Positions 13,911-23,290 of a stretch of DNA of 39,566 nt are shown here, piece by piece; within the stretch, counting starts at the first letter, position 1; each line of letters begins with the position of its first letter. A model generated the notes under the pieces. It was not told where the DNA came from and did not search any database. It was given only the letters and a program-made list of their open reading frames with translations. This stretch comes from CAZRHH01 sp964599885 (GTDB lineage: Bacteria; Chloroflexota; Dehalococcoidia; DSTF01; JACRBR01), in contig CAZRHH010000023.1 in the NCBI GenBank assembly GCA_964599885.1, positions 1-39,566 on the forward strand, given 5' to 3'. The translations under genes and the position numbers were made by a program.

Positions 13911-13919
13911 TGCTATCAT
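13911..13919 (+). promoter_or_regulatory. Extended -10 promoter of the ThyX-like gene
   Basis: TGCTATCAT is an extended -10, expected to start transcription near 13926. parS at 13873-13888 would lie about 40-50 bases upstream of that start, so bound or spreading ParB could affect this promoter. Confidence 0.45.
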
Positions 13920-13944
13920 GCCGGCATCACCGCAGGAGGCGCAC

Positions 13945-15564
13945 ATGACCCCGTCCGCTGACGCGTTCACCCCCGACGAGCGCGCCATCCTCGAACGGCA
14001 CTTCACGCAGGTCGAAGCGCCGGTCTTCGCGCTCGTGGATCTGCCGGACGTGGTGAAGGGCGCCCTGTTCTCGCGCTACTCACGCTCGCCGAAGTCGCTG
14101 CGCCGGCTCTACCTCGACGAGTTTCATCAGCCGGATAGCAATCTCGCGCCGATAAGCGATGCGGGCGCGTCCGGCGCCGGCATCGAGCGCGCCGAGAAGC
14201 TGTACGAACGCATGCTGGTCGAGTACGGCGACGATTCGGTCGCGCAGCTCGTTGGCGTGCACGTTGCGGTCGAAGGCGTCTCGAACATCATGACGAAGGT
14301 GCTCGAATGGGGGCGCCTGATGAACTATCTCGAACAGTCGACGCGCTACGTGCCGTATAACGACCGCCCTGGCGATCGCTGGCGCTATCACGTACCAGCG
14401 GAGTTGCATGGCACGCCCCTCGAAGCGCGCTACGTGGAGACGATGGATCGCTGCTTCGAGTTCTACGCCGCCGCGTTCGAGCCGGTGCAAGAGCGCCTGC
14501 GCGAGCGCTTCCCAAAACAGCCCGGCGACACGAAGGCCGTCTACCGCATGAGCATCCGCGCCAAGGCGTGCGACATCCTGCGCGGCGCGCTCCCTGCCGC
14601 GACAACAGCGAACGTCGGCCTCTTCGGCACGGCGCAAGCATTCGAGCAGTTGCTGCTGCGTTTGCAAGAGCATCCGCTCGCCGAAGCGCGCGACGTGGGC
14701 ACGCAGTTGCTCGCGGAGTTGCGGAAAGTGATCCCGGTCTTCATGCGGCGGGTCGACCAGCCGGATCGAGGCGGCGCCTGGTCGGAGTATCTTCGCGAGA
14801 CGGCGGATGCATTCGCATCGAGCGCGCCGCACGTCGACGCTGGCGCAGCGCCGGACGGCCCGGAAGTCACGCTGACTGACTTCGATCGGGACGGCGAGTT
14901 GAAGGTCGTGGCCGCCGCTCTCTACAACGTCACAGCCGCGCCCGACGCCACACTGCTCGACGCCGCACGTGCGATGCCCGCGGACGAGCGCGATGCATTG
15001 CTGCGCGCGTACATCGGCGAGCGCACGAACCGCCGCCACAAGCCGGGCCGCGCGTTCGAGCGCACGTCGTACCGCTTCGACATTGTCGCCGACTACGGCG
15101 CGTTTCGCGATCTGCAACGCCACCGCATGCTGACGCTCGACTGGCAGCCGCTGTCGCCCGCGCTCGGATACGACGTGCCGCTGGAGGTCGATGAGTTCGG
15201 GCTGCGCGCCGAGTGGGACGCGATCATGCGCGACTGCGCCGAGCTACACGACGCGCTCTGCGCCGCCAGACTCGATCGCGTGGCGCCGTACGCTGTGCCG
15301 ATAGCGTACCGGGTGCGCTTCTACATGGAGATGAACGCGCGCGAAGCGATGCATCTGATCGAGCTGCGCACGACGCCGCAAGGGCATCCGGCGTACCGGC
15401 ACATCGGCCGCGAGATGCTGCGCTGCATCGACGAAGTGGCGGGACACCACGCCATCGCGGCGTCGATGCGCTTCGCCGGCAGCGCCGAGGACGACGCCGA
15501 TCTCGAACGTCTCGCCGGCGAGCGGGCCAGCGAGGCGAAGCGGCAGGCGATCCAGGCAACATGA
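13945..15564 (+). CDS. Tandem-duplicated ThyX-like (FAD-dependent thymidylate synthase superfamily) protein
   Basis: This 539-residue protein has two ThyX-like halves. ThyX normally has 220-260 residues and one R-H-R-x-x-S-x-N-x-x-S-x-R motif. Here the first half keeps only the second part of the motif (G-R-L-M-N-Y-L-E-Q-S-T-R-Y-V, near 120-135). The second half keeps only the first (Q-R-H-R-M-L-T-L-D-W-Q, near 390-400). Each half also has the later R-x-x-x-x-D-x-L-R or R-E-A-M-H-L-I-E-L-R segment used in dUMP/folate binding. AGGAGG five bases before ATG 13945 sets the start, in preference to 13918. It overlaps the methyltransferase by four bases. Whether it makes dTMP is open: it could be a fused enzyme, a relic or a new activity. 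Confidence 0.75.
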   Translation: MTPSADAFTPDERAILERHFTQVEAPVFALVDLPDVVKGALFSRYSRSPKSLRRLYLDEFHQPDSNLAPISDAGASGAGIERAEKLYERMLVEYGDDSVAQLVGVHVAVEGVSNIMTKVLEWGRLMNYLEQSTRYVPYNDRPGDRWRYHVPAELHGTPLEARYVETMDRCFEFYAAAFEPVQERLRERFPKQPGDTKAVYRMSIRAKACDILRGALPAATTANVGLFGTAQAFEQLLLRLQEHPLAEARDVGTQLLAELRKVIPVFMRRVDQPDRGGAWSEYLRETADAFASSAPHVDAGAAPDGPEVTLTDFDRDGELKVVAAALYNVTAAPDATLLDAARAMPADERDALLRAYIGERTNRRHKPGRAFERTSYRFDIVADYGAFRDLQRHRMLTLDWQPLSPALGYDVPLEVDEFGLRAEWDAIMRDCAELHDALCAARLDRVAPYAVPIAYRVRFYMEMNAREAMHLIELRTTPQGHPAYRHIGREMLRCIDEVAGHHAIAASMRFAGSAEDDADLERLAGERASEAKRQAIQAT

Positions 15565-16154
15565 GCGAGGATCCGCCCAACCGCTGGCTCGACACCCGGA
15601 CGCGCTCCGGCGACCAGTACGACGCGACGTACGAACAGCGCGCTGCCGCCGGCGAAGACGTACATGGCGAGGCGGACTTCGTCCAGCGCGAGGGCGTGCA
15701 TTCCGTGCTCGATGCTGGGTGCGGGACAGGGCGCGTCGGCCGCGAACTCGCGCTCCGCGGGCTCGACGTTATGGGCGTCGACGTCGACGCGAACATGCTC
15801 GCGACTGCGCGCCGCAAAGGGCCGGCTGTCGACTGGCGGGAAGGCGATCTCGCGACGATCGACCTTGGCCGGACGTTCGAGGCAATCGTCATGGCGGGTA
15901 ATGTGATGATCTTCGTGACGCCGGGCACGGAAGTGGCGGTCGTCGCCAACATGGCGCGCCATCTGGCGCCGGGCGGCCTGTTGATCGCGGGCTTTCAGCT
16001 CATGCGCGGACGGTTGCCGCTGACGGACTACGACGCGTACGCCGAATCCGCCCGGTTGACGTTACGCGATCGCTGGGCGACGTGGGACCGCGACACGTGG
16101 GCGCCGGGCGGCGATTACGCCGTCTCAGTGCATCTCAATCCGCCGGGCGCTTAA
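15561..16154 (+). CDS. SAM-dependent methyltransferase, class I
   Basis: This 197-residue Rossmann-fold methyltransferase starts at ATG 15561 inside an ATGA overlap with the ThyX-like stop, so the two are translationally coupled. Motif I is V-L-D-A-G-C-G-T-G-R (near 51-60). The acidic end of the second strand (G-V-D-V-D-A-N-M-L) and motif IV (F-E-A-I-V-M-A-G-N-V-M) follow, then an M-A-R-H-L-A-P-G-G-L-L-I-A-G-F segment before the last strands. These are marks of the Methyltransf_25/11 group. The substrate is unknown; coupling to a nucleotide-type enzyme suggests a small-molecule substrate but does not show one. A decayed kinase fragment begins right after its stop. Confidence 0.85.
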   Translation: MSEDPPNRWLDTRTRSGDQYDATYEQRAAAGEDVHGEADFVQREGVHSVLDAGCGTGRVGRELALRGLDVMGVDVDANMLATARRKGPAVDWREGDLATIDLGRTFEAIVMAGNVMIFVTPGTEVAVVANMARHLAPGGLLIAGFQLMRGRLPLTDYDAYAESARLTLRDRWATWDRDTWAPGGDYAVSVHLNPPGA

Positions 16155-16215
16155 CCTCGATCGGGATCGAGACGCGAATCTTCGCACGCGCTTGGCGCTA
16201 TCGATATCGACGCGG
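16155..16215 (-). pseudogene. Remnant of a histidine kinase 3' end (partial duplication)
   Basis: About 60 bases repeat the 3' end of the large kinase gene at 16538-16600. GATCGGGATCG-GACGCGAATCTTCGCAC matches with one change, and TCGATATCGACGCGG matches exactly. Between these words the copy lacks about three bases. On the minus strand it reads R-V-D-I-D-S-A and then, in another frame, K-I-R-V-S-I-P-I. It is too short and broken to be a gene. Confidence 0.7.
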
Positions 16216-16227
16216 GCGCGGAGTGGG

Positions 16228-16476
16228 CTATTTCGTCTCGATCTCGTCGAGGCGGCCGTAGATTCCCTTTTCGACGGTGCCGTGGTTGATCACCATGAGC
16301 GCGATCAGTCCAACGGCCAGCACTATGCCGCCTGCCACCGCCAACCACCCCATGTCGTCGGCCGCAGCGCCGATGCCCAGCAGAATTGCTCCCACCGCGG
16401 CTACGACCGGAGAAGCTAACGTCGCGCCGTGACCATCCTCGCCGTTGCGCACCCGCGGTCGCCGTACTCGCTGCAT
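16228..16476 (-). CDS. Small two-helix membrane protein, 82 aa
   Basis: I do not recognise this protein by name. After a basic N-terminus (MQRVRRPRVRNGEDGHG) it has two hydrophobic segments, about 21-38 (SPVVAAVGAILLGIGAAA) and 43-64 (GWLAVAGGIVLAVGLIALMVIN), then a charged tail ending in L-D-E-I-E-T-K. AGGAGG lies five to seven bases before the start at 16476. It lies directly downstream of the large histidine kinase on the same strand, between the true kinase end and a decayed copy of it, so it may have been caught in a tandem duplication. Role unknown. Confidence 0.65.
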   Translation of the reverse strand: MQRVRRPRVRNGEDGHGATLASPVVAAVGAILLGIGAAADDMGWLAVAGGIVLAVGLIALMVINHGTVEKGIYGRLDEIETK

Positions 16477-16530
16477 GATCCCCCTCCTCGCTGCCTGGAA
16501 CAGATCTTGGGCGATCGTAACACAGTGCGC

Positions 16531-19500
16531 CTAGCGGTTGATCGGGATCGTGACGCGAATCTTCGCACCGGCGCCCGGTGCACTCTCGATATCGACGCGG
16601 CCACCGAGGTTCGCGGCACGCTCGCGCATCGAACGCAAGCCAAGATGCCCGGCGAAGTCACCGACGGGATCGAATCCTGATCCATCGTCACGGATCTCAA
16701 ACGTCACTTCGTCGTCAGTGCATTCGAGCATCAGATTCACGCTCGTCGCCCGCGCGTGCTTGACGATGTTGTGCAGCGCCTCCTGGGCGATCCGCGACAC
16801 GGTCTGCTTCACTTCGAGCGGGATATCCGGTTCATCGCAGAGCACCGTGTCAACGCGCACGTTGTGGCGCGCCCGCATGGCAGCCGCCTGCTTGTCGAGC
16901 GCCGCAACAAGTCCCTCGAGTTCGAGCGACTCTGGCCGCAGTTCGAAGATCAGCGCGCGCATCTCGGCGAGGCCTGCTTCGGCGAGCGACATCACGTATT
17001 CGACGGGATCCTTGGCGCGCTCCGGGTCGCGGTCCAGCAGCGTCCGCGCCGTGCGCGCACCGAGCCCGATGCCGTACAGCGCCTGCGATACGGAGTCGTG
17101 CAGTTCGCGCGCGAGCCGCTGGCGCTCCTCCACCGCCGCGAGTTCTTGCGCGCGTCCGTAGAGGCGGGCGTTGTCGATCGCGACAGCGGCCTGGTCGGCG
17201 ATCGCGCGGGCGAGCCGCAGATGCTCTTCCTTAAAGTGCCCGGGCGTCTTGTGCGAAAGCGTCAACGTGCCGATCGTGCGCTCCTTCACGGCAAGCGGCA
17301 CGGCGAGCCACGAACGCACGCCCGCAAACGTCGTGTCGATCGCATAGGCGATCATGCTGCGATAGTCGATGGCCAGAGCGTCGTCGGCGGTGACATCCGG
17401 GATGCTCACTGGTTCGTTGCGGCGCAGTAATTGCCAGATGCTGCCCGTGCGTTGGACCGGAATCGTTAGCGCCGCAATGTCGGCTTCGTTACTGCCGTAG
17501 CCGGGACGGCGCGAGTCCAGCATCCGCAACGCATCGCTCTCAAGCGTGAGCACGGATGCGCCGTCGTAATCGATCAGCGCCTGCATGCGGTCAAGCAGCA
17601 TTCCGACCATCGGTTTCAGTTCCAGCGTGGAGGCGACGCTGTGAGACACGTCGAGCAGCGCGCCGAGTTCGTTCGTGCGCTCCTCGGCGTGCTCGAAGAG
17701 CCGGGCATTCTCGATGCCGATGGCGGCCTGGTCGGCGACCGCGCGGGCGAGGCGGGCGTGTTCTTCGCGAAAGAAGCCGCGCGTGTGGTGGGAGAGCGAG
17801 AGAACACCGGTAATCCGGCCTTGCAGCATGAGCGGAACGGCGAGATACGCGCGTATGTCTGCGAACGCTGTATCGAGCGCGTCGCCGACGATGTTGCGGT
17901 AGTCGCCGGCGAGCGGCTCATCGGAACGCGCGTCTTCGACGATCGCCGGGAGGCCCCGAGAGACGAGATCCCACATGGCGCCGGTGCGCTCGACGGGGAT
18001 GGACAGGAACCCCACGTCGTCGCCGGTGTCGTAGCCGGGGCGGCGGCCGGCCACCATGTGCAGCTCGTTGCCCTCGAGCCGGAGGAGGGCGGCGCCGTCG
18101 TACTCGATCAGCGAGCGCATGCGGTCGAGGAGCTGGCCGACGAGCGGCGAGAGTTCGAGCGTCGAAGCGACGCTCTGCGAGACATCGAGCAGCGCGGCGA
18201 GTTCGCCGGTACGGTGTTCGGCCTCTTCGTAGAGCCGCGCGTTCTCGATGGCGATCGCGGCCTGGTTGGCGACGGTGGCGGCGAGCCGTGCGTGACGCTC
18301 GGTGTAGTACGCGGGTTCGTTCTTCGACAGCGTCATGGCGCCGATAACGCGATCCTTGAGGGCGAGCGGCACACTAAGCCAGCTACGCACGTCGCGAAAC
18401 GCCGTCGCCAGCGCCGCGCCGGCGAGCGTGCGATATGCCGCGGCAAGCGGATCGTTCTCGTCGCGCACGTTGTCGATGAATACCGCCTGGTGCTGTTCGT
18501 TGAGCGCCCAGAGCGGCGCCGCGAGCGAGAGCGGCATGCGCATGCCCACCGGCTCGTCGCCCGCCGCTCGTGGCCGCGATCGCGAGTCGAGCACGACGAG
18601 TTCGTCGCCGTCACGCAGCAGGATCGACGCGCGGTTGTACTCGGCGACGGTGCTCATCTCGTCGAGGACAGTGCTGAGCAACGACCGCAGCTCCAACGTC
18701 GAATTGACGCCTTTTGATATTTCGAGCAGCGCGCCGAGTTCGTTCGTGCGCTCCTCGGCTTGCTCGAACAGCCGCGCGTTCTCGATCGCGACCGCCGCCT
18801 GCGCCGCGATGACCAACGCGAGCTGCGAATCCCGTTCGGTGTAATCGCCTTCGTACTCCCGCGTAAGAGCGAGCATCCCGACGACGCGATCCTTCAAGGT
18901 GATCGGCACGGCCATCCAGGCGCTGGTGCGCTCGAGGCCAGGATCAATCGCCGGCGCGATCACCGCGCGAAATTGCCGCGACTGCGGCGAATCGCCGAGA
19001 GGATCGTTGACGATGATGCACTGTTGGTTGCCCATCTGCTCTCTGAACGGATCCGTCGCGCGCAGATCAAACCGCATTCCCACCTGATTGGGCAGCGGGG
19101 TGCCGACGATGTTGAGGACCTCCAGCACTTCGAGCGCACCCCGCTCGACCATGAGGATCGACGCGCGCTCGAACCGCACAACCGTGCGCAGTTGTTCGAG
19201 GATCAGCCGCAGCAACGGGCGGAGTTCAAGTGTGGACGCCACGTTCTGGGATACGCCGAGCAGCGTCTTCAGCTCGCGCGTGCGGTTTTCCGCTTCCTCG
19301 TAGAGGCGCGCATTTTCGATCGCGACGGCAGCTTGTGTCGCGATCGCTGTCGCCAGTTGCGCATCCTGCTCGGTGAAGACGGTCCGCGTCTCACGGCTCA
19401 GTGCGAGGAGACCGATCACCCGATCCTTGAGCGCCAGCGGTACCGCCATCCAGGCGCGCACGCGGGAGAAGTCGGGATCGATGGCCGGCGCAACCTGCCT

Positions 19501-22338
19501 GCGCCAGGAGTTGGCCTGGGCAGACTCACCGCGGACATCGTTGATGATGAGAGTCTCTCCCAAGGAGAGGCGCCGCCACAACGAGTTCTGCTCGCCGGTG
19601 CCGAACCTGGCGCCGGCCGCGCGCGGCACGCCGCCCGGCCGGCCGGGCTCGACGACTTCCAGCACGGCGAGTTCATCACCCTCGAGCATCAGCAAACCGG
19701 CGCTGTCGTAGCCGACGACGCTGCGCATCTGATCGAGGATGAGCCGCAACAGTGGCTGCAGCTCGAGCGTGGACGCGACGTTGTGTGACACATCCAGCAG
19801 CGTCGACAGCTCCCGCGTGCGCTCATCGACGCGCTGTTCAAGCACCTGCTCCGTCAGGACCTGCGCCGTGATATCGCGAACCACGCCAAGGACGTGTGGC
19901 GTGCCCTGGTAGATGATCTGGGTACCGAGCACCTCGACGTGGAAGGCGGAGCCATCCTTGCGGACATCGCGCGCGCGCGCCCGGTAGTCGCGGCCCTCGG
20001 ACACCGTCTGGATGTACGCCTCGAACAGGTGATGATCGTCGGGATGGATGAATTGCGTCGGATGCAGCGTCACGAATTCGTCGCGTGTGTAACCGTGCAT
20101 CGCGGCGCCGGCCGGGTTGACGTCGACCACTCGCCCATCGAACGACGTGATGATCAGCGCGTCGGTCGCGTTCTCGTACACGCTGCGGTACTGTTCCTCG
20201 CGCTCGCGTAGCAGGCGCTCTGCCCCGACCTGCTCGCTAATGTCACGCGTGACGGCGAGGATGTGTGGCGCTCCCTGATACGTGATCGGCGCGCCCATCA
20301 CTTCAGAGATGAACGACGATCCATCTTTCCTGACGCTGCGGGCGCGTGTGTGAAACTCGCCCCCGCCGCCGACCGTATCGAGATATTGCTGCGCCATCTC
20401 CCGGGAGCGGGGGTGGAGCAACGCGAACGGTTCGAGCGCGCGCAGTTCCTCGAGCGTATAGCCGTGCATGCTCTGCGCCGCAGGATTCGCATCGACGATC
20501 CGGTCCTGAAGATCGGTGATGAACATGCCGTCGGTGGTCGATTCAAACACGTCTCGATACTGCTGTTCGCGCTCGCGCAACGCGTCCTCACTCTGGCGTT
20601 GTTCGGTGCGGTCGATACCGGTCGAGACGTAGTAGCGTGGGGTTCCGGCGCCGTCACGGATGACGCTGTTAGACCACGAGATGTACCGGCGACGGCCGTC
20701 CTTCGTGTGCCAGTGGCTGTCGTTATGGTTCGGGAACTCGCTCTCGGCGATGCGTGCGAACAGTTCGGCGATGCCGCGGCGCTCGTCCTCGGGTGAAAGC
20801 ACAGCCCATGCCGGTTTGCCCACGACCTCATCGAACGTGTAGCCGCTCGATCGCTCGCAGCCTTCGTTGAACCTGACGATGCGGCCTTCCGGATCCATCA
20901 CGATGATCAGCGCGCCGCCGCTGCCGACGATCGCTTCGTTGAAGTCGCGTTCTTCGCGCACCTGGGCTTCGACGCGGCGGCGCTCGGTGATTTCATCTTC
21001 GAGCAGGACGTTGCGGTCTTCGAGCCGCTGTCGCGACGAGGCGAGTTCGGAGGTCATAAAGTTGAAGGAGTCGGCGAGCATGCCGAGCTCGTCCTCGGAT
21101 TGGACGGGTATCTTCGCATCCAAATCGCCAGCGGCGACCGACCGCGTGGCCATGACGAGGCGCTCGATGGGCCGTAACACGACACGACGGCCGAGCCACG
21201 CCGATACGAGAAGCGCGCCGATGAAGAAGACGGCCATCATCCCGAGCATGAAGATGATCGTCTCGTCACCTTGCTCGTCGATCGACGACGTCACGGCCTC
21301 GGCCTGCGCCGTCAGTTCATCGATCGGGACGGCGAGCGCGAGGCTGCCGCCGAAGTCGCCGAGCGGCGCGTAGCCGACGAACATCTCCTCGTCGGCGATG
21401 CGCACGCGGTCGACGCCAATCTCGCCGTTGCGCATCGCCGCGAGGGTGCGCGCGAACTCGCGGTTGCCGCGATTGCCGGCCTCGGCTTGCACGATGTCGA
21501 TCGCTTCGCTGGGCAGCAGTTCCCCGTTGCGATCGATCACGAACGCGTAGCTTCCGGGGGTGATCTTCGTCTGGTCGGCGCGTGCGAGGAGCCGCGCGAG
21601 CGAGAGGTCGACGCCGATGACGCCGCGATATTCGCCGCCCTCATAGACTGGCGTATACGTCGTGACGACGAGTCCCTGGCCACCTTCGTCGCGGTACGGC
21701 GCGGTCCACACCGGTCCGGCATCCGGGTTAGCGGCCGGTCCGAGCTGGGAGCGCACGTCGCCATCGATATCCGGCAACCCATCGCGCACCCTGCTCTGCA
21801 GCCCGACGGCGGGATAGTAGCGTGTCAGCCCGCTGTCGCCGATGTAATAGATCGCGGCGGCGTCCGGGTTGTTCGCCAGCAGCGCGGGGAAGATCGCATC
21901 GAGCCCGGCCGAGTCACGCAAATCGCGCAATACGCGCTCATCGACGAGTACACGCGGCGGCACGAGGATATCGGTACGGCGGTTCGGATCCGGGTCGAGC
22001 GTGTAGCCGGCGTCGTTCTGCGCTAGCCGCTGGGCATCCACCGCAGGCGCCGCGCCCGTCGCTTTCAAGTCGATCATGTAGCGGCTGGCGTTGGCGCCCA
22101 TCAGCACGGCCTGCGACGTGAGCATCTGCCCGATCGTTGAATTAGCGCCGGCAAGCTGCATCAGCGACTCGCGCCCCTGATCTTCGAGACCCTGGCGCGA
22201 GACGTCCTCCGCGTTGCCCTGCGTGGTGCGGAAGCCGACGAACAGCAGCGTCGCCGTGGCAGCGCCGAGCAGGATCAGAAAGACCAGCAGCGACAGGTTG
22301 ACCTTGGTGCCAAGACGAGTGAGAGCGGGCAGGCGCAC
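16531..22338 (-). CDS. Giant membrane sensor histidine kinase: Cache, HAMP, three PAS, five GAF, HisKA_3, HATPase
   Basis: This 1935-residue kinase starts at GTG 22338, 11 bases past the stop of its response regulator. Order: membrane helix (about 13-35), a large dCache-like extracytoplasmic sensor (about 40-355) with an R-Y-Y-P and D-L-S-L signature, a second helix (about 363-385), HAMP, and three PAS/PAC units (about 475-833). Five GAF units of about 179 residues follow (about 834-1728), each introduced by a helical linker of the form R-T-x-E-L-x-x-L-L-x-V-S-x-x-V-x-S-T-L-E-L. A NarX/DesK-type dimerisation domain carries the phospho-accepting H1747 (ARELHDSVSQ). The ATPase has its N box (EALHNIVKHA) and G boxes (DDGSGFD, GLRSMRERA). 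It probably integrates outside and cytoplasmic signals. Near-identical linkers point to repeated internal duplication. Confidence 0.92.
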   Translation of the reverse strand: MRLPALTRLGTKVNLSLLVFLILLGAATATLLFVGFRTTQGNAEDVSRQGLEDQGRESLMQLAGANSTIGQMLTSQAVLMGANASRYMIDLKATGAAPAVDAQRLAQNDAGYTLDPDPNRRTDILVPPRVLVDERVLRDLRDSAGLDAIFPALLANNPDAAAIYYIGDSGLTRYYPAVGLQSRVRDGLPDIDGDVRSQLGPAANPDAGPVWTAPYRDEGGQGLVVTTYTPVYEGGEYRGVIGVDLSLARLLARADQTKITPGSYAFVIDRNGELLPSEAIDIVQAEAGNRGNREFARTLAAMRNGEIGVDRVRIADEEMFVGYAPLGDFGGSLALAVPIDELTAQAEAVTSSIDEQGDETIIFMLGMMAVFFIGALLVSAWLGRRVVLRPIERLVMATRSVAAGDLDAKIPVQSEDELGMLADSFNFMTSELASSRQRLEDRNVLLEDEITERRRVEAQVREERDFNEAIVGSGGALIIVMDPEGRIVRFNEGCERSSGYTFDEVVGKPAWAVLSPEDERRGIAELFARIAESEFPNHNDSHWHTKDGRRRYISWSNSVIRDGAGTPRYYVSTGIDRTEQRQSEDALREREQQYRDVFESTTDGMFITDLQDRIVDANPAAQSMHGYTLEELRALEPFALLHPRSREMAQQYLDTVGGGGEFHTRARSVRKDGSSFISEVMGAPITYQGAPHILAVTRDISEQVGAERLLREREEQYRSVYENATDALIITSFDGRVVDVNPAGAAMHGYTRDEFVTLHPTQFIHPDDHHLFEAYIQTVSEGRDYRARARDVRKDGSAFHVEVLGTQIIYQGTPHVLGVVRDITAQVLTEQVLEQRVDERTRELSTLLDVSHNVASTLELQPLLRLILDQMRSVVGYDSAGLLMLEGDELAVLEVVEPGRPGGVPRAAGARFGTGEQNSLWRRLSLGETLIINDVRGESAQANSWRRQVAPAIDPDFSRVRAWMAVPLALKDRVIGLLALSRETRTVFTEQDAQLATAIATQAAVAIENARLYEEAENRTRELKTLLGVSQNVASTLELRPLLRLILEQLRTVVRFERASILMVERGALEVLEVLNIVGTPLPNQVGMRFDLRATDPFREQMGNQQCIIVNDPLGDSPQSRQFRAVIAPAIDPGLERTSAWMAVPITLKDRVVGMLALTREYEGDYTERDSQLALVIAAQAAVAIENARLFEQAEERTNELGALLEISKGVNSTLELRSLLSTVLDEMSTVAEYNRASILLRDGDELVVLDSRSRPRAAGDEPVGMRMPLSLAAPLWALNEQHQAVFIDNVRDENDPLAAAYRTLAGAALATAFRDVRSWLSVPLALKDRVIGAMTLSKNEPAYYTERHARLAATVANQAAIAIENARLYEEAEHRTGELAALLDVSQSVASTLELSPLVGQLLDRMRSLIEYDGAALLRLEGNELHMVAGRRPGYDTGDDVGFLSIPVERTGAMWDLVSRGLPAIVEDARSDEPLAGDYRNIVGDALDTAFADIRAYLAVPLMLQGRITGVLSLSHHTRGFFREEHARLARAVADQAAIGIENARLFEHAEERTNELGALLDVSHSVASTLELKPMVGMLLDRMQALIDYDGASVLTLESDALRMLDSRRPGYGSNEADIAALTIPVQRTGSIWQLLRRNEPVSIPDVTADDALAIDYRSMIAYAIDTTFAGVRSWLAVPLAVKERTIGTLTLSHKTPGHFKEEHLRLARAIADQAAVAIDNARLYGRAQELAAVEERQRLARELHDSVSQALYGIGLGARTARTLLDRDPERAKDPVEYVMSLAEAGLAEMRALIFELRPESLELEGLVAALDKQAAAMRARHNVRVDTVLCDEPDIPLEVKQTVSRIAQEALHNIVKHARATSVNLMLECTDDEVTFEIRDDGSGFDPVGDFAGHLGLRSMRERAANLGGRVDIESAPGAGAKIRVTIPINR

Positions 22339-22349
22339 GTGTCTTCCCG

Positions 22350-23087
22350 TCAGGACGTGCCGAGCGGCGCGAGGCCGATCTGAGCTGCGTACAGCGCCGC
22401 CTGCGTGCGGCTGCGGACATCGAGCTTCAACAGGACGCTGCTGACGTGCGTCTTCACCGTCTTCTCGCCGATCCCGAGTTCGCGCGCGATCTCCTTGTTC
22501 GCGAGACCGGTGGCAAGCAGGCGCAGCACGTCGGTTTCGCGCTCAGTGAGCGTCTCGGGGCTCTCGGGCGCGCGCACTTCGCGGACGAGCCGCGCCGCGG
22601 CCTGGGGCGAAAGCTGCACCTGGCCGGCCGCCGCAGCCTTGATCATGCGGCAGAGCTCTTCGGATTGCGTGTCCTTCAGCAAGTACCCGATCGCGCCAGC
22701 TTTGATCGCGCCGACGACGGACGCGTCCTCCAGCACGCTCGTGAGCGCGATCACCTCGACATCGGGCAGGGCTTTCCGGATTTCGCCGATCGCCGTGATG
22801 CCGTCCATCACCGGCATCAGCAGATCCATCAGGACGACGTCGGGTTTGAGTTCGTGTGCCAATTTAAGCGCTTCGGCGCCGTTCTGTGCTTCGCCAACGA
22901 CTTCGAGATCGGGATCGAGCGCGAGGAACATGCGCAGTCCCTGGCGGACCACGCTGTGGTCATCGGCAATGACGATGCGGATGGTCGTCGTGTCCTCGAT
23001 CACTCGAAGCGCGTGGGCGATCGCCGGACGCATTGCCGGTTCGCCTTGACGCGTCTCAGGCTCAAGCGTAGCAGATTGTCTCGTCAT
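22350..23087 (-). CDS. NarL/FixJ-type response regulator
   Basis: This 245-residue DNA-binding regulator is almost certainly the partner of the kinase that follows 11 bases downstream. The receiver domain (about 36-155) has the acidic pair in I-A-D-D-H-S, the phospho-acceptor D88 in V-V-L-M-D-L-L-M-P, the conserved Thr in A-L-T-S and Lys in L-L-K-D-T. The LuxR-type helix-turn-helix is complete at the C-terminus (L-T-E-R-E-T-D-V-L-R-L-L then N-K-E-I-A-R-E-L-G-I-G-E-K-T-V-K-T-H). The frame extends to 23222, but GGAGGTG eight bases before ATG 23087 sets the start. About 35 residues precede the receiver domain. Its target genes are not shown by the window. Confidence 0.93.
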   Translation of the reverse strand: MTRQSATLEPETRQGEPAMRPAIAHALRVIEDTTTIRIVIADDHSVVRQGLRMFLALDPDLEVVGEAQNGAEALKLAHELKPDVVLMDLLMPVMDGITAIGEIRKALPDVEVIALTSVLEDASVVGAIKAGAIGYLLKDTQSEELCRMIKAAAAGQVQLSPQAAARLVREVRAPESPETLTERETDVLRLLATGLANKEIARELGIGEKTVKTHVSSVLLKLDVRSRTQAALYAAQIGLAPLGTS

Positions 23088-23290
23088 CACAGCGCACCTC
23101 CGGGCTCTTCGATCACGTGCCAGTTTCGCCCCATCGGCGGGATCGCGCCTCGGCCGTATGGCGGAGATCGCTCTCCGACCAACGGCACTCCAATCTTCCG
23201 CCGCTGGGGCGGTGCGGCGCATGGTGCCGCGGGCGACAATAGCTGCAGATGATCGTAAAGACAGACGATAGACAGAGAAGGATCACCGAA

